A DNA stretch of 32,723 bases from Acidimicrobiia bacterium (GTDB lineage Bacteria; Actinomycetota; Acidimicrobiia; Spongiisociales; UBA5794). This document shows positions 1 to 7,870 of this stretch, in pieces. A program made the position numbers and the translations under genes. Each line of letters opens with the position of its first letter. Positions within the stretch are counted from its first letter, which is position 1. The notes below the pieces were generated by a model that made no database searches, had not been told where the DNA came from, and saw nothing but the letters and a program-made list of their open reading frames with translations. The DNA lies in NCBI GenBank assembly GCA_030066875.1, contig JASJAS010000025.1, forward strand, positions 1 through 32,723. The letters are read 5' to 3'.

Positions 1-2
1 TG

Positions 3-926
3 CACAACTACGGACTGTTGTTAGAGCCCGATGCGGCGATGGTATTCGGTGTGAGCGAGGCCATAGGTGACCGCTGGCATGGGGGTCTGGACCCGGCGTC
101 GGTTGGAGCTCTCCGCAACGAGTTGGGTGCGGTCTCCAATTCCGGGTATCGCAAGACGCTCGTTGCCACGACCGCCTTTTCAACGGGCCGCAACGTGATT
201 GACCGGTCCCGGCTGCTTGCGGACGAGATGCGGCATGCAGCCGAGGTCGCAGCGATCCTGGAGAAAGTTCTCGCCGACTCCTACCAGGCGCAGACCACGG
301 AGATCGCCGAGATGCTTGCCGGCGGACAACTCAGCGATATGGCTCGCCACAAAACGTGGAGCGAAGCAGCCGTCGACCTGACTGCCATCATCACCAGACG
401 CGCGGGGGTGGCAGCCCAGGAGACTGCCCGAGCCTGGACGCTCGACGAAACGGGGTCGTCGCTCCTCGAGGGAGAAGGCACGTCGCTGTGGCGCCACACC
501 GAAGACACCTCGTGGGATGTGCAAGGCCGATTGGAGGATTGGGAAGGCACCCTGGCCCAAGTGGCGGCGCGCAACTCGACAACCGGCTCGCTGCGGCCTC
601 GTGCCGCCAAGCGGCTTGCGTCCCGGGTCTGGCGACTGGTCGTTGATCCGTCGATGGCGCCGTCCTGGTCGATCAAGCGGCGCTTCAAAGAGAACTTGAC
701 GGGTTTCGTGGAGGCGGCACAAGGGAGCCTGGTCGAGGTGGTAACGGCGGCGTTAGAAGTGGATGCCGCCAGATTCCGCCGGCATCTCGAGGCAGATCGG
801 GGGCTGATCGAAGACCTCGACAAGACCATCGCCGCGATTGCGGCTTTGCTCCAGGGTGAGCCCCGCGACCTCGAGAGCGTTGTCGACGTCGGCGAGGACA
901 TCGAAGAGGAGCCGGCGGATGCGTGA
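3..926 (+). CDS. C-terminal part of a GTPase-family (YfjP/dynamin-like) protein, 5' end off window
   Basis: The reading frame is open from the first bases, so the gene starts upstream; about 307 residues are visible. A TTG at 18 could start a shorter protein but has no ribosome binding site. The visible part is soluble, largely helical and charged, with an acidic C-terminus. No P-loop or membrane segment is seen, so any GTPase domain would lie upstream. The assignment rests on its neighbour: the stop overlaps the start of a clear GTPase gene by 8 bp, and paired GTPase genes of this kind (often misannotated as ABC transporter or dynamin-like) are common in actinobacteria. That part is inference. 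It could equally be an unrelated helical partner protein. Confidence 0.5.
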   Translation, partial: HNYGLLLEPDAAMVFGVSEAIGDRWHGGLDPASVGALRNELGAVSNSGYRKTLVATTAFSTGRNVIDRSRLLADEMRHAAEVAAILEKVLADSYQAQTTEIAEMLAGGQLSDMARHKTWSEAAVDLTAIITRRAGVAAQETARAWTLDETGSSLLEGEGTSLWRHTEDTSWDVQGRLEDWEGTLAQVAARNSTTGSLRPRAAKRLASRVWRLVVDPSMAPSWSIKRRFKENLTGFVEAAQGSLVEVVTAALEVDAARFRRHLEADRGLIEDLDKTIAAIAALLQGEPRDLESVVDVGEDIEEEPADA

Positions 927-2205
927 TGTCCCGGAGCTACTCGATGCGATCGATCTTGTCATCGCCAGGTCTCACGGTGTGGTGCCGGCTCCCATTGTGG
1001 ATGAGGCAGAGCAACTTGCCGGCGAGATCCGAGAAAGGCGGGGTTTCCTCGGAGAGACACTCGTTCTGGCAATCGCCGGCGGAACCGGTACCGGCAAATC
1101 GAGCCTGGTGAACGCGCTAGCCGGAGAGATCATCACGTCGGTGAGCGTCCTTCGGCCCCACACCGACGAGCCGTTCGCGGTTGTCCCGGAGAACCCGGAA
1201 CCGGCTGTGTCGGTGCTGCTGGACACGCTGGGCATCGCCTATCGACACGAGCACGCCTCCTTCACCAGGACGGCGATCATCGACCTGCCCGACATCGACT
1301 CGATTGCCGACTGGCACCGCGAGCGTGTCGAAGATCTCATTCCTCGGGTCGATGGAGTCATCTGGCTATTCGATCCGGACAAATACCGGGATCCCATCGT
1401 GCACGACGAATTCCTCAGCCAACTGTCCGAACACCGCAGCCAGTTCATCTTCGCGCTCAACAAGATCGACAAGCTGCGCACCGATGACCTGCAGACTGTA
1501 CGACAGGACCTGCTCGACACCCTTGCCGCAGACGGCTACCTGCGACCGGCGCTTTTTGCTCTTGCTGCAGATCCGCCCGGGATGGCGCCACGAGGCATCG
1601 AGTTGTTCCGTGAGCACGTTACGGAGCGGATCGACACCAAGACGGTGATGCTGCGCAAAGTGATCGGCGATGCCGCACGGATCGTGCGCTTCTTGGGGGA
1701 AGCTGCCGACGTGTGGAAGGGAGCGTCGGTGGATTTCGAGAGAAGCTGGGCGCGGGTCAGACGCGAGGTCCTCGCCGGGGTGAGTGACCAAGCGACCCAG
1801 GCCGATCGCGAGGATGCCCTCTGTCGCCTCGAGGACTTGACGGCGTTGATCGCGGTCAAAGCCGGTCCCCTCCTCAGCGAGGAAGTGCGAGACGTTGCCG
1901 ACCGGGGCTTGATCGAGGGCATCGTCGACGAGTTGGCGGCCACGTCTCCGCCCGGTGATGGGCCGAAGGGTGGTCTATGGAGCCAGCTCACCGGAGCAGA
2001 GCCTGCGAGTAGTCCGGATCCGCGGGGTGCGGTTCTCGATACAGGGCTGGGGCGGCCGCTCCAAGACATCCTGTGGAGACGGTCGTTGCTCGCGGCGACG
2101 ATCGCCCATGCCGCGGTCGGCGCCGCTCAACTAGACGACCGTATCGCGTTGGATGAGGCGGAGACCGTCCTCGAATCCGACGTCACTCCCGACCAGGAGC
2201 AATGA
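919..2205 (+). CDS. P-loop GTPase (YfjP/Era-like, dynamin-superfamily type)
   Basis: 428 residues. GTPase motifs are clear. The P-loop GGTGTGKSS lies at residues 54-62, the G3 region IIDLPDID at about 120-127 (Asp122), and the G4 motif NKID at 181-184, so guanine specificity is expected. In G3 the usual DxxG is replaced by D-L-P-D, a form seen in paired actinobacterial GTPases. The remaining 240 residues are helical with no membrane segment. The ATG at 919 is preceded by a GAGGAG-like site inside the upstream gene and overlaps that gene's stop by 8 bp, so translation is probably coupled. A longer frame beginning at 838 lies entirely within the upstream gene and was not used. The 3' end overlaps the convergent lipid kinase gene by 23 bp. 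Cellular role unknown. Confidence 0.8.
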   Translation: MRDVPELLDAIDLVIARSHGVVPAPIVDEAEQLAGEIRERRGFLGETLVLAIAGGTGTGKSSLVNALAGEIITSVSVLRPHTDEPFAVVPENPEPAVSVLLDTLGIAYRHEHASFTRTAIIDLPDIDSIADWHRERVEDLIPRVDGVIWLFDPDKYRDPIVHDEFLSQLSEHRSQFIFALNKIDKLRTDDLQTVRQDLLDTLAADGYLRPALFALAADPPGMAPRGIELFREHVTERIDTKTVMLRKVIGDAARIVRFLGEAADVWKGASVDFERSWARVRREVLAGVSDQATQADREDALCRLEDLTALIAVKAGPLLSEEVRDVADRGLIEGIVDELAATSPPGDGPKGGLWSQLTGAEPASSPDPRGAVLDTGLGRPLQDILWRRSLLAATIAHAAVGAAQLDDRIALDEAETVLESDVTPDQEQ

Positions 2206-3106
2206 CCGGCAAGGCGTCGTAGGCCGGTGTGATCTCCACGGATTCAGCCTTACCCAGATACTCCCCGTCCGCCTGAAACGCCGCTGCCGGTTCTGCATGG
2301 ACGATGAGCTTCTCGAACTCATGGAACACATTGGCGCCGCGTTGACGCTCCATCCGTTGCCGGAGTAGACCGCGAGCCGCCAGGCTGGCTGCCTTCGAAA
2401 CGGACAACCGCTCAACGGCCAGCGCTGTAGGGCCATCACCATGCTCGGGCGTCAATCGCAACGGGACAGGTCCCCAATACGTGTACAGATCATGGACCTG
2501 CACCAAGACCGATGAAGCGTGAACCTTCCAGCCTCCGCACTCAACAACCATGTCGGCGGGACGCGTGCGATACTTGCGGACAACCTGGTTGGTGGCGGTA
2601 GCTGCGAAGCTCAATGAGGCGAAGTAGTACTTCGCGGTGGGCCGCAGATCGGAGGCTGCAACGACATCGGCATCGAGTCCCATGCCGAGGGAGAACACTG
2701 CATACTCCGAACGGGCGGCTAGCGGGCTTTCGGTTGCGATATGGGCAAGACTGAGGAATCGACGATGTCCTCCCAGCAACCTGGCCGCAGCCGTCTTCGC
2801 CCGCAACGGTACGCCGAGCAGTCGCGCTACGACATTCGTTGTGCCCGTCGGGATGACGCCGAGTGAGGTACCGGTGAAGGCGAGACCGTTCGCAACGTGG
2901 TGGACGACCCCGTCGCCACCCATCGCGGCGACGACCGTGTAGCCGTCGGCTGCGGCATCTGCGGCCGCCTGACGCGACTCGGCTGGTCCGTTGGGCCATA
3001 CCGTGGTCACCGCATAGCCGTCGGACAAGGTCGCTTCCACATCGCGGAAGGCTGCGCCCGTGAAGCCGGACGACGAGGGGTTGGCGATGAGAAGCAATCT
3101 CTTCAT
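2183..3106 (-). CDS. Diacylglycerol kinase-family lipid kinase
   Basis: 307 residues. The N-terminal half is a DAGK catalytic domain: a start strand (MKRLLLIANP), the nucleotide loop GGDGV at residues 63-67 (family consensus GGDGT) and the GTTNVVARLLG segment at about 88-98. The C-terminal half has the beta-rich fold of the YegS/NAD-kinase-like family. These enzymes phosphorylate diacylglycerol or related lipids using ATP, and typically recycle lipid or make glycolipid precursors. The start was placed at the ATG at 3106, where homology begins. An in-frame start at 3229 would add 41 unrelated residues and run through the palindromic element. No strong Shine-Dalgarno is visible. A single-domain response regulator lies directly upstream on the same strand. 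Confidence 0.85.
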   Translation of the reverse strand: MKRLLLIANPSSSGFTGAAFRDVEATLSDGYAVTTVWPNGPAESRQAAADAAADGYTVVAAMGGDGVVHHVANGLAFTGTSLGVIPTGTTNVVARLLGVPLRAKTAAARLLGGHRRFLSLAHIATESPLAARSEYAVFSLGMGLDADVVAASDLRPTAKYYFASLSFAATATNQVVRKYRTRPADMVVECGGWKVHASSVLVQVHDLYTYWGPVPLRLTPEHGDGPTALAVERLSVSKAASLAARGLLRQRMERQRGANVFHEFEKLIVHAEPAAAFQADGEYLGKAESVEITPAYDALPVIAPGRE

Positions 3107-3176
3107 TGCCGGAAGGCTAGGGCCCCGGGCGACGCTATCGAAGAAATGTCGCGGAGGACGTCCGGAGCGGAGGGAA

Positions 3177-3241
3177 CCAAACCCGTTCTTGCGTACAACT
3201 CCGGCCACATACGCCGCCGACGTCCGCAAGAACGGGAGGGG
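3177..3241. repeat. 65-bp palindromic repeat element, copy 1
   Basis: The 12-bp arms CCCGTTCTTGCG (3182-3193) and CGCAAGAACGGG (3225-3236) are perfect inverted repeats around a 31-bp centre. Read on the minus strand, the whole 65 bp matches 13979-14043 at 54 of 65 positions by my count, without gaps. It lies between the response regulator and the lipid kinase gene on the minus strand. It could be a small dispersed repeat (REP or MITE-like), a structured RNA element or an operator. There is no T-run of the kind expected for an intrinsic terminator. Confidence 0.7.
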
Positions 3242-3253
3242 GAACGTTCGTAG

Positions 3254-3622
3254 CTACGAGGCGATCATCTTGGCGACTCGATCACGCAGATCGGTCGGCC
3301 GGAACGGCTTCGTCATGAAATCGTCGGCACCACCCTCTTGAGCCTGTACGGCAACCTCTGGTTGGGCGTGTGCGGTGAGGATCAAGACCTTGGTCTCGCG
3401 AGTTGCCTCGTCGGCACGCAGCCGGCGGAGAACTTCCCACCCGTCCATCCCGGGGAGTCCGATATCGAGAACGATGGCGACCGGGAGAGTCTCTCGAGCT
3501 GCTTCCAGGCCAGCGACACCGTCGGCTGCTCCGACGATGTTCACGCTGAGTTCTCGGAGGCACACCTCGATGAGGCGACGCACACTCGCAGAATCTTCAA
3601 CAATCAGGATCGAATCCGTCAC
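3254..3622 (-). CDS. Single-domain response regulator (CheY-like receiver)
   Basis: 122 residues, a receiver domain with no output domain. The acidic pair is E9/D10, the phospho-acceptor D53 (VLDIGLPGMDG), the switch Thr T83 (LTAHA) and the invariant Lys K105 (TKPF). It should be phosphorylated by a histidine kinase or phosphotransfer protein and act by protein-protein contact. No kinase lies beside it; the nearest in this window is 25 kb away with its own regulators. The start ATG at 3622 agrees with the family. It is divergent from the pyrroline-5-carboxylate dehydrogenase gene across 143 bp and precedes the lipid kinase with repeat copy 1 between them. Partner unknown. Confidence 0.9.
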   Translation of the reverse strand: MTDSILIVEDSASVRRLIEVCLRELSVNIVGAADGVAGLEAARETLPVAIVLDIGLPGMDGWEVLRRLRADEATRETKVLILTAHAQPEVAVQAQEGGADDFMTKPFRPTDLRDRVAKMIAS

Positions 3623-3705
3623 GTAGTCAGTATCGGCGGAAATCTCTGGTTCTGCAGAGGTTTTCTTCGAGGTTCCCCACCGAATCGAGGCGATCCGGAA
3701 TGGCA

Positions 3706-3730
3706 GAGGCTCGGGGCGCGGCGTAGCCTC
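3706..3730. other. Inverted repeat in the divergent 3623-3765 gap
   Basis: GAGGCT (3706-3711) and AGCCTC (3725-3730) can pair around a 13-nt GC-rich loop, ending about 20 bp before the AAAGGAA ribosome binding site of the dehydrogenase gene. A second short repeat, CTCTG/CAGAG, sits at 3644-3659. Either could be an operator or a leader hairpin. The arms are short and chance is a real possibility. Confidence 0.25.
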
Positions 3731-3765
3731 AGCAGTGGAGGCCGCAGGCGAGCAAAGGAACTGTC

Positions 3766-5313
3766 ATGGAGCCATTCCGCAACGAGCCCTACTCCGACTT
3801 CTCGACCGAAGGTCCCAGCGCTGCCTACCGCGAGGCGCTCGCCACAGTGGCCTCCAAACTCGGGGGCCATGTGCCCCTGGTCATCGATGGAAAGCCGGTG
3901 GCCACCGACGATCGGATCATCAGTATCGACCCTGCACAACCTGACGTCGTAGTCGGCACGACAGGTTCGGCGTCTCCGGCGGAGGCGCAGCTTGCCATCG
4001 ACGCCGCAAAGAACGCCTTCTGGGACTGGTCGCGGCTTCCGGCCGAGAAGAGGGCCGAGTTTGTTCATCGGATCGGCGACCTCATGGCAGAAAGGAAGTT
4101 CGAGCTCTCGGCGTGGATGACCCGGGAGGCGGGCAAGAACTGGGTCGAGGCCGAGGCTGACGTGGCGGAGGCGATCGACTTCTGTCGCTTCTATGCCCAC
4201 CAGGCCGTCCGGCTCGCCCAACCGTTGCCGGTCGTCGACTATCCAGGCGAGAGCAACGAGTCGTTCCTCATCCCGATCGGCGTCGGGGTGGTCATCCCTC
4301 CGTGGAACTTCCCGCTCGCCATTCTGGTCGGCATGTGCGCCGGACCGGTCGCTGCCGGCAACACCGTCGTGCTGAAACCGGCGTCGAACACCCCTGTGCT
4401 CGGGGCGCATTTCATGGACATCGTTGTCGAAGCAGGTCTGCCCGACGGTGTCATCAACTTCCTGCCAGGCCCCGGTTCTGAAGTGGGGGATTTCCTCGTC
4501 GACCATGCTGATACCCGCTTCATCAATTTCACCGGGTCCAAGGAAGTGGGTCTGCGGATCGCGACACGTGCGGCGGCAGTGCAACCCGGTCAGCCTTGGT
4601 TGAAGCGGGCGTTCATGGAGATGGGCGGCAAGGACGGCCTCATAGTCGATGAGACCGCGGACCTGGATCTTGCCGCCGATGCGATCGTCAAGAGCGCATA
4701 TGGATACCAGGGTCAGAAGTGCTCGGCTTGCTCGCGTGCGATCGTGATCGCGTCGGTCCACGACGAAGTGCTGGAGAGGGTCGTAGCCAAAGCATCCGCC
4801 CTCGAGGTGGGACCCGGCGCAGACAACCTGCCGGTAGGTCCCGTTATCTCCGCCGCTCAGCACCGCTCCATCCTCGAAGAGATAGAACGCGGACGAGCCG
4901 AAGCGACGCTAGTCGTCGGCGGCGGAACGATCGACCAAGACGGTGGCTATTACATCGAGCCCACCGTCTTTGCGGGCGTCTTGCCAGACCATCGCCTTGC
5001 GCAGCACGAGATATTCGGACCTGTGCTGTCCTTTATCGAGGTGCCCAACTTCGATGACGCTCTCGAGATAGCCAACGGGACGGAGTATGGGCTCACCGGT
5101 GGCCTGATCTCCTCGGATCCGGAACGGATCGCGCAGGCCAAGCGGGAGTTCCACGTGGGCAACCTGTATATCAATCGGAAGATCACTGGGGCTCTCGTCG
5201 GCGTGCAGCCCTTCGGTGGTTTCAAGATGTCCGGATCCAATGCCAAAGCAGGCGGACCGGACTATCTGCGCCTCTTCATGGAGATGAAGACAGTTGCTCA
5301 GAAGCTCAACTGA
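3766..5313 (+). CDS. rocA: 1-pyrroline-5-carboxylate (L-glutamate gamma-semialdehyde) dehydrogenase
   Basis: 515 residues, the same length as the RocA-type family. It oxidises glutamate semialdehyde to glutamate with NAD+, the last step of proline and arginine catabolism. Aldehyde dehydrogenase landmarks are all present: PPWNFP at about 178-183, the NAD-binding Lys in VLKPAS (K204), FTGS at 255-258, the general base Glu285 in MEMGGKD and the catalytic Cys319 in GQKCSAC. The C-terminal QPFGG-F-MSG segment is also typical. The start ATG at 3766 has AAAGGAA seven bases upstream. No proline dehydrogenase gene is adjacent in this window, so the partner enzyme must be elsewhere or the substrate may come from ornithine. 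The N-terminal extension before the ALDH fold matches RocA rather than PutA. Confidence 0.93.
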   Translation: MEPFRNEPYSDFSTEGPSAAYREALATVASKLGGHVPLVIDGKPVATDDRIISIDPAQPDVVVGTTGSASPAEAQLAIDAAKNAFWDWSRLPAEKRAEFVHRIGDLMAERKFELSAWMTREAGKNWVEAEADVAEAIDFCRFYAHQAVRLAQPLPVVDYPGESNESFLIPIGVGVVIPPWNFPLAILVGMCAGPVAAGNTVVLKPASNTPVLGAHFMDIVVEAGLPDGVINFLPGPGSEVGDFLVDHADTRFINFTGSKEVGLRIATRAAAVQPGQPWLKRAFMEMGGKDGLIVDETADLDLAADAIVKSAYGYQGQKCSACSRAIVIASVHDEVLERVVAKASALEVGPGADNLPVGPVISAAQHRSILEEIERGRAEATLVVGGGTIDQDGGYYIEPTVFAGVLPDHRLAQHEIFGPVLSFIEVPNFDDALEIANGTEYGLTGGLISSDPERIAQAKREFHVGNLYINRKITGALVGVQPFGGFKMSGSNAKAGGPDYLRLFMEMKTVAQKLN

Positions 5314-5336
5314 CGGCGCAACGGCTTCTGGCTGTG

Positions 5337-5364
5337 TTGCATATCAACCACGAGGAAATACCCT
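5337..5364 (+). promoter_or_regulatory. Candidate sigma-A-type promoter for the amidase pair
   Basis: TTGCAT (5337-5342) and TACCCT (5359-5364) are separated by 16 bp, roughly as expected for -35 and -10 boxes, with the start codon at 5419 some 50 bp further on. A weak inverted repeat (GCAAC 5318-5322 / GTTGC 5336-5340) just after the dehydrogenase stop may contribute to termination. Predicted by eye only. Confidence 0.3.
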
Positions 5365-5418
5365 AGGAACGAGGGGTCGGGTGCGACAATCCGCCGACCG
5401 TTGCCCCCGGATGAGATC

Positions 5419-6585
5419 ATGGAAACGACAACGATCGTTCGCGGTCGACCAATACTGCTGGCAATAACCGTCGGTGTGGCCATCGCGCTGTTCGCGACGG
5501 CGGTTTCCATGATGGGCGTACGCACCGCACAAGCCGAATACACCGTGCCGGAGGCGTTGGGCGGACCAACGACGAAGGTGGTGGAAGCGGGGCCGCCGCG
5601 CAACGGTGTCGCGCTAGTGCCTGCTGGCGGTGTCGACCTCTGGCTTGGCCCGGGGCGCGAACCCTATTTCACACTCCATGAAGGCATCGCGTTGGGCTTT
5701 CTCCACCGAGACGGCGATTGGCTGCTGGTTACCACCAACTGCAACGACACTGCATGGGTCGATTCCGCCGATACGACCGTGCTTCCCGCTGGCACCGGGC
5801 AGGAGCCCGGACCGGCATTCGATCTCAGCGAAGCCGTGGTAGTCCTCGATCCCGGGCACGGCGACCGTGACTGGGGTGGCGTCGGTCCAAGTGGTCTTGC
5901 CGAGAAGCATGTCAACCTCGACATCGCGGATCGGGTTCGCAACCTGATGGAGGCCAGCCGGGACATTGATTGGGACACAGGGGCGGTGACAGCCGGAAGT
6001 GCTGTCCCGGCTTTCTCCAGCGCCGTCATGACGCGGGACGTTATCGGGCCGAATGACGGCGACTTCGAAGCCAATCTGGGTTATCGCGCCACTCTGGCAA
6101 CGGCGGCGAACGCGGATGCGTTTGTTTCGATCCACAACAACACCGTGCCGAGATTCGACACCGAAATCCCGGGATCGGAAGTCTTCTACTCGATTGGAGC
6201 CGAGGGTTCCGATCGCCTCGCCGGGATCATCTACGAAGAGCTGTTGTTGAGTTTCGCCCGGTTTGATGCCGACTGGCAGGGTGGCGAACTGCTTGGTGCA
6301 CGTGCCCGGATAGATCCTGAGACCGATGACGATTACTACGGGTTGCTGCGACGGGCCACGGTGCCTTCTGTGATTGTCGAGGGCGTGTACATTTCGGAGC
6401 CCGACGAAGAGGCGCTGCTGGCTTCGGGCGAGTTCCGGCAGGCATATGCGGAGGCGGTCTACCGCGGCGTGGTGCGATTCCTTACGACCACCGATCCGGG
6501 TGCGGAGTCCAACCGGCCGGAGTACTTCGAGTACGACGCCGGAACGGTCTCCGGCAACGTTTGCACAGTTCCCGCGCAACCGTAG
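5419..6585 (+). CDS. N-acetylmuramoyl-L-alanine amidase (Amidase_3), membrane-anchored or secreted
   Basis: 388 residues. It cleaves the bond between MurNAc and the stem peptide in peptidoglycan. An N-terminal hydrophobic segment (about 11-39, ending RTAQA) is a signal peptide or anchor. Residues about 60-125 resemble an SH3-like domain. The zinc amidase domain spans about 138-357: DPGHG (His147), GLAEKHVNLDIA (Glu162), SIHNN (His239) and the catalytic Glu321 in VIVEGVYIS. The ATG at 5419 was preferred over an in-frame TTG at 5401 because the signal peptide follows it directly. The stop is 10 bp before a paralogous amidase, so the two probably share a transcript. Most likely a cell-division or wall-turnover hydrolase; the number of such genes here hints at daughter-cell separation. 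Confidence 0.85.
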   Translation: METTTIVRGRPILLAITVGVAIALFATAVSMMGVRTAQAEYTVPEALGGPTTKVVEAGPPRNGVALVPAGGVDLWLGPGREPYFTLHEGIALGFLHRDGDWLLVTTNCNDTAWVDSADTTVLPAGTGQEPGPAFDLSEAVVVLDPGHGDRDWGGVGPSGLAEKHVNLDIADRVRNLMEASRDIDWDTGAVTAGSAVPAFSSAVMTRDVIGPNDGDFEANLGYRATLATAANADAFVSIHNNTVPRFDTEIPGSEVFYSIGAEGSDRLAGIIYEELLLSFARFDADWQGGELLGARARIDPETDDDYYGLLRRATVPSVIVEGVYISEPDEEALLASGEFRQAYAEAVYRGVVRFLTTTDPGAESNRPEYFEYDAGTVSGNVCTVPAQP

Positions 6586-6595
6586 AGTCCGGCCG

Positions 6596-7870
6596 ATGCG
6601 CAGATTGCTTCCGATGACCCTTCTAGTCGTTCTCGTAGCCGGCTGCACGGCGCAGGAGGATCCGGCCGGCGGCGAGGTGGACCTGACCACCTCGACCGGA
6701 CCGAGTACCACCACTACCACGGTGCCGGCGACGACCACCAGTTCTACAACCACAACGAGCACGACGACAACGACAACGACAACCACAACTCTGCCCCCGG
6801 TGCCGTATGGAGTGCCAACCGAACCCATGCCGGGTGCGCCCGCGCCTGCACCATTGCTCACAGACGACTTCGCCGGCACTGGTGTCGTGACGGTGGCCGC
6901 CGGCGGAGCGCCACTTCGCGAGACGCCGGACGCAGAGCCGTTCGTAGTCGCCCGCGAGGGGCTCGTCTTCGCTGCACGGCAAATGCAAGGTGATTGGATT
7001 GAAGTGTTCACTTCCTGTGACGCCTCTGCCTGGGTCGAGGCCGATGACGTGTTGGCACGGCCCCCGGCACCGCCCGCGGAAGTCGGGGCCGGCTTCGATT
7101 TCGCTGATGCCGTCATCGTCATCGATCCGGGCCACGGGGGTCCGTGGAATATCGGGGCGAGTAGCCCCGCAGGTCTTGCAGAGAAGACCGTCAACCTGGA
7201 TATCGCCCAGCGGGTGCGTGATCTGCTCGCCGAGCCGCGCTCGGTCGACTGGGCTACCGGTGAGATCTACTACGGCACCGAGATTGCCGCGGCGAACTGG
7301 GTCATTCTCACGCGGGTGGGAGCCGGTGAGGACGGCGACTACGAAGCGGGGCTCTTCTATCGGACCTCGCTGGCCAACGCGGCCAACGCGCACGCAATGG
7401 TCGCCATTCACAACAACGCGGGATGGGAAGTACGGCTGGATCATCCGGGAAGCGACGTTTATTACCAGTCTCAGATCCCCGAATCACGTCGCTTTGCGAA
7501 GATCATGGTGGAAGAGCTCCGGCGCGGCTTTGCGAGCTTCGAAGCGGACTGGGTCGGCGCTGTCGAGAACGGGGCGAAGTCACGGCTGAGCCCGCGAGAA
7601 GGCCACCCGCAGTACTACGGGATCTTGCGACACAGTGAGATGCCGACTGTGATCGCTGAGGGTGTCTACATAGCGAACCAGTCAGAAGCGGATTTGCTGG
7701 CTACCGCCGAGTTTCGTCAGGCTTATGCCGATGCCGTATATCGCGCGTTGGTTCGTTTCCTCACCACCGACGACACTGGAGAAAGCGACGATTCAGACCC
7801 GGAGATCTGGTACGGAGACGCTGGGAGTGGTGACGCTCGGCCCCAATGCGAGGTTCCCAGTCAGGATTAG
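6596..7870 (+). CDS. N-acetylmuramoyl-L-alanine amidase lipoprotein with Thr-rich linker
   Basis: 424 residues. It has a lipoprotein signal with lipobox VAGC (Cys17). A stalk at about 31-65, almost entirely Thr and Ser, holds the enzyme away from the membrane. An SH3-like domain follows (about 95-155), then an Amidase_3 domain (172-391) with His180 (DPGHG), Glu196 (GLAEK), His272 (AIHNN) and catalytic Glu355 (IAEGVYIA). It is clearly a paralogue of the preceding gene: the SH3 region, the GLAEK-VNLDIA stretch and the EFRQAYA-AVYR C-terminus match closely. The start at 6596 gives a proper lipoprotein signal; the longer open frame upstream overlaps the first amidase and has no signal. The stop overlaps the convergent HD-GYP gene by 4 bp. 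Confidence 0.85.
   Translation: MRRLLPMTLLVVLVAGCTAQEDPAGGEVDLTTSTGPSTTTTTVPATTTSSTTTTSTTTTTTTTTTLPPVPYGVPTEPMPGAPAPAPLLTDDFAGTGVVTVAAGGAPLRETPDAEPFVVAREGLVFAARQMQGDWIEVFTSCDASAWVEADDVLARPPAPPAEVGAGFDFADAVIVIDPGHGGPWNIGASSPAGLAEKTVNLDIAQRVRDLLAEPRSVDWATGEIYYGTEIAAANWVILTRVGAGEDGDYEAGLFYRTSLANAANAHAMVAIHNNAGWEVRLDHPGSDVYYQSQIPESRRFAKIMVEELRRGFASFEADWVGAVENGAKSRLSPREGHPQYYGILRHSEMPTVIAEGVYIANQSEADLLATAEFRQAYADAVYRALVRFLTTDDTGESDDSDPEIWYGDAGSGDARPQCEVPSQD
6686..6790 (+). repeat. In-frame ACN triplet tract encoding a Thr-rich stalk
   Basis: The stretch is made largely of ACN codons (ACC, ACG, ACA, ACT) with blocks of repeated ACGACA hexamers near 6760-6780. It codes for the Thr-rich linker of the second amidase. 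Because the unit is three or six bases, slippage would change linker length without breaking the frame. Confidence 0.8.

Noticed and set aside
6686-6790. Repetitive tract that could be mistaken for a tandem repeat or CRISPR-like array
   Set aside because: It is an in-frame ACN codon run within a gene, with no spacer-repeat structure.
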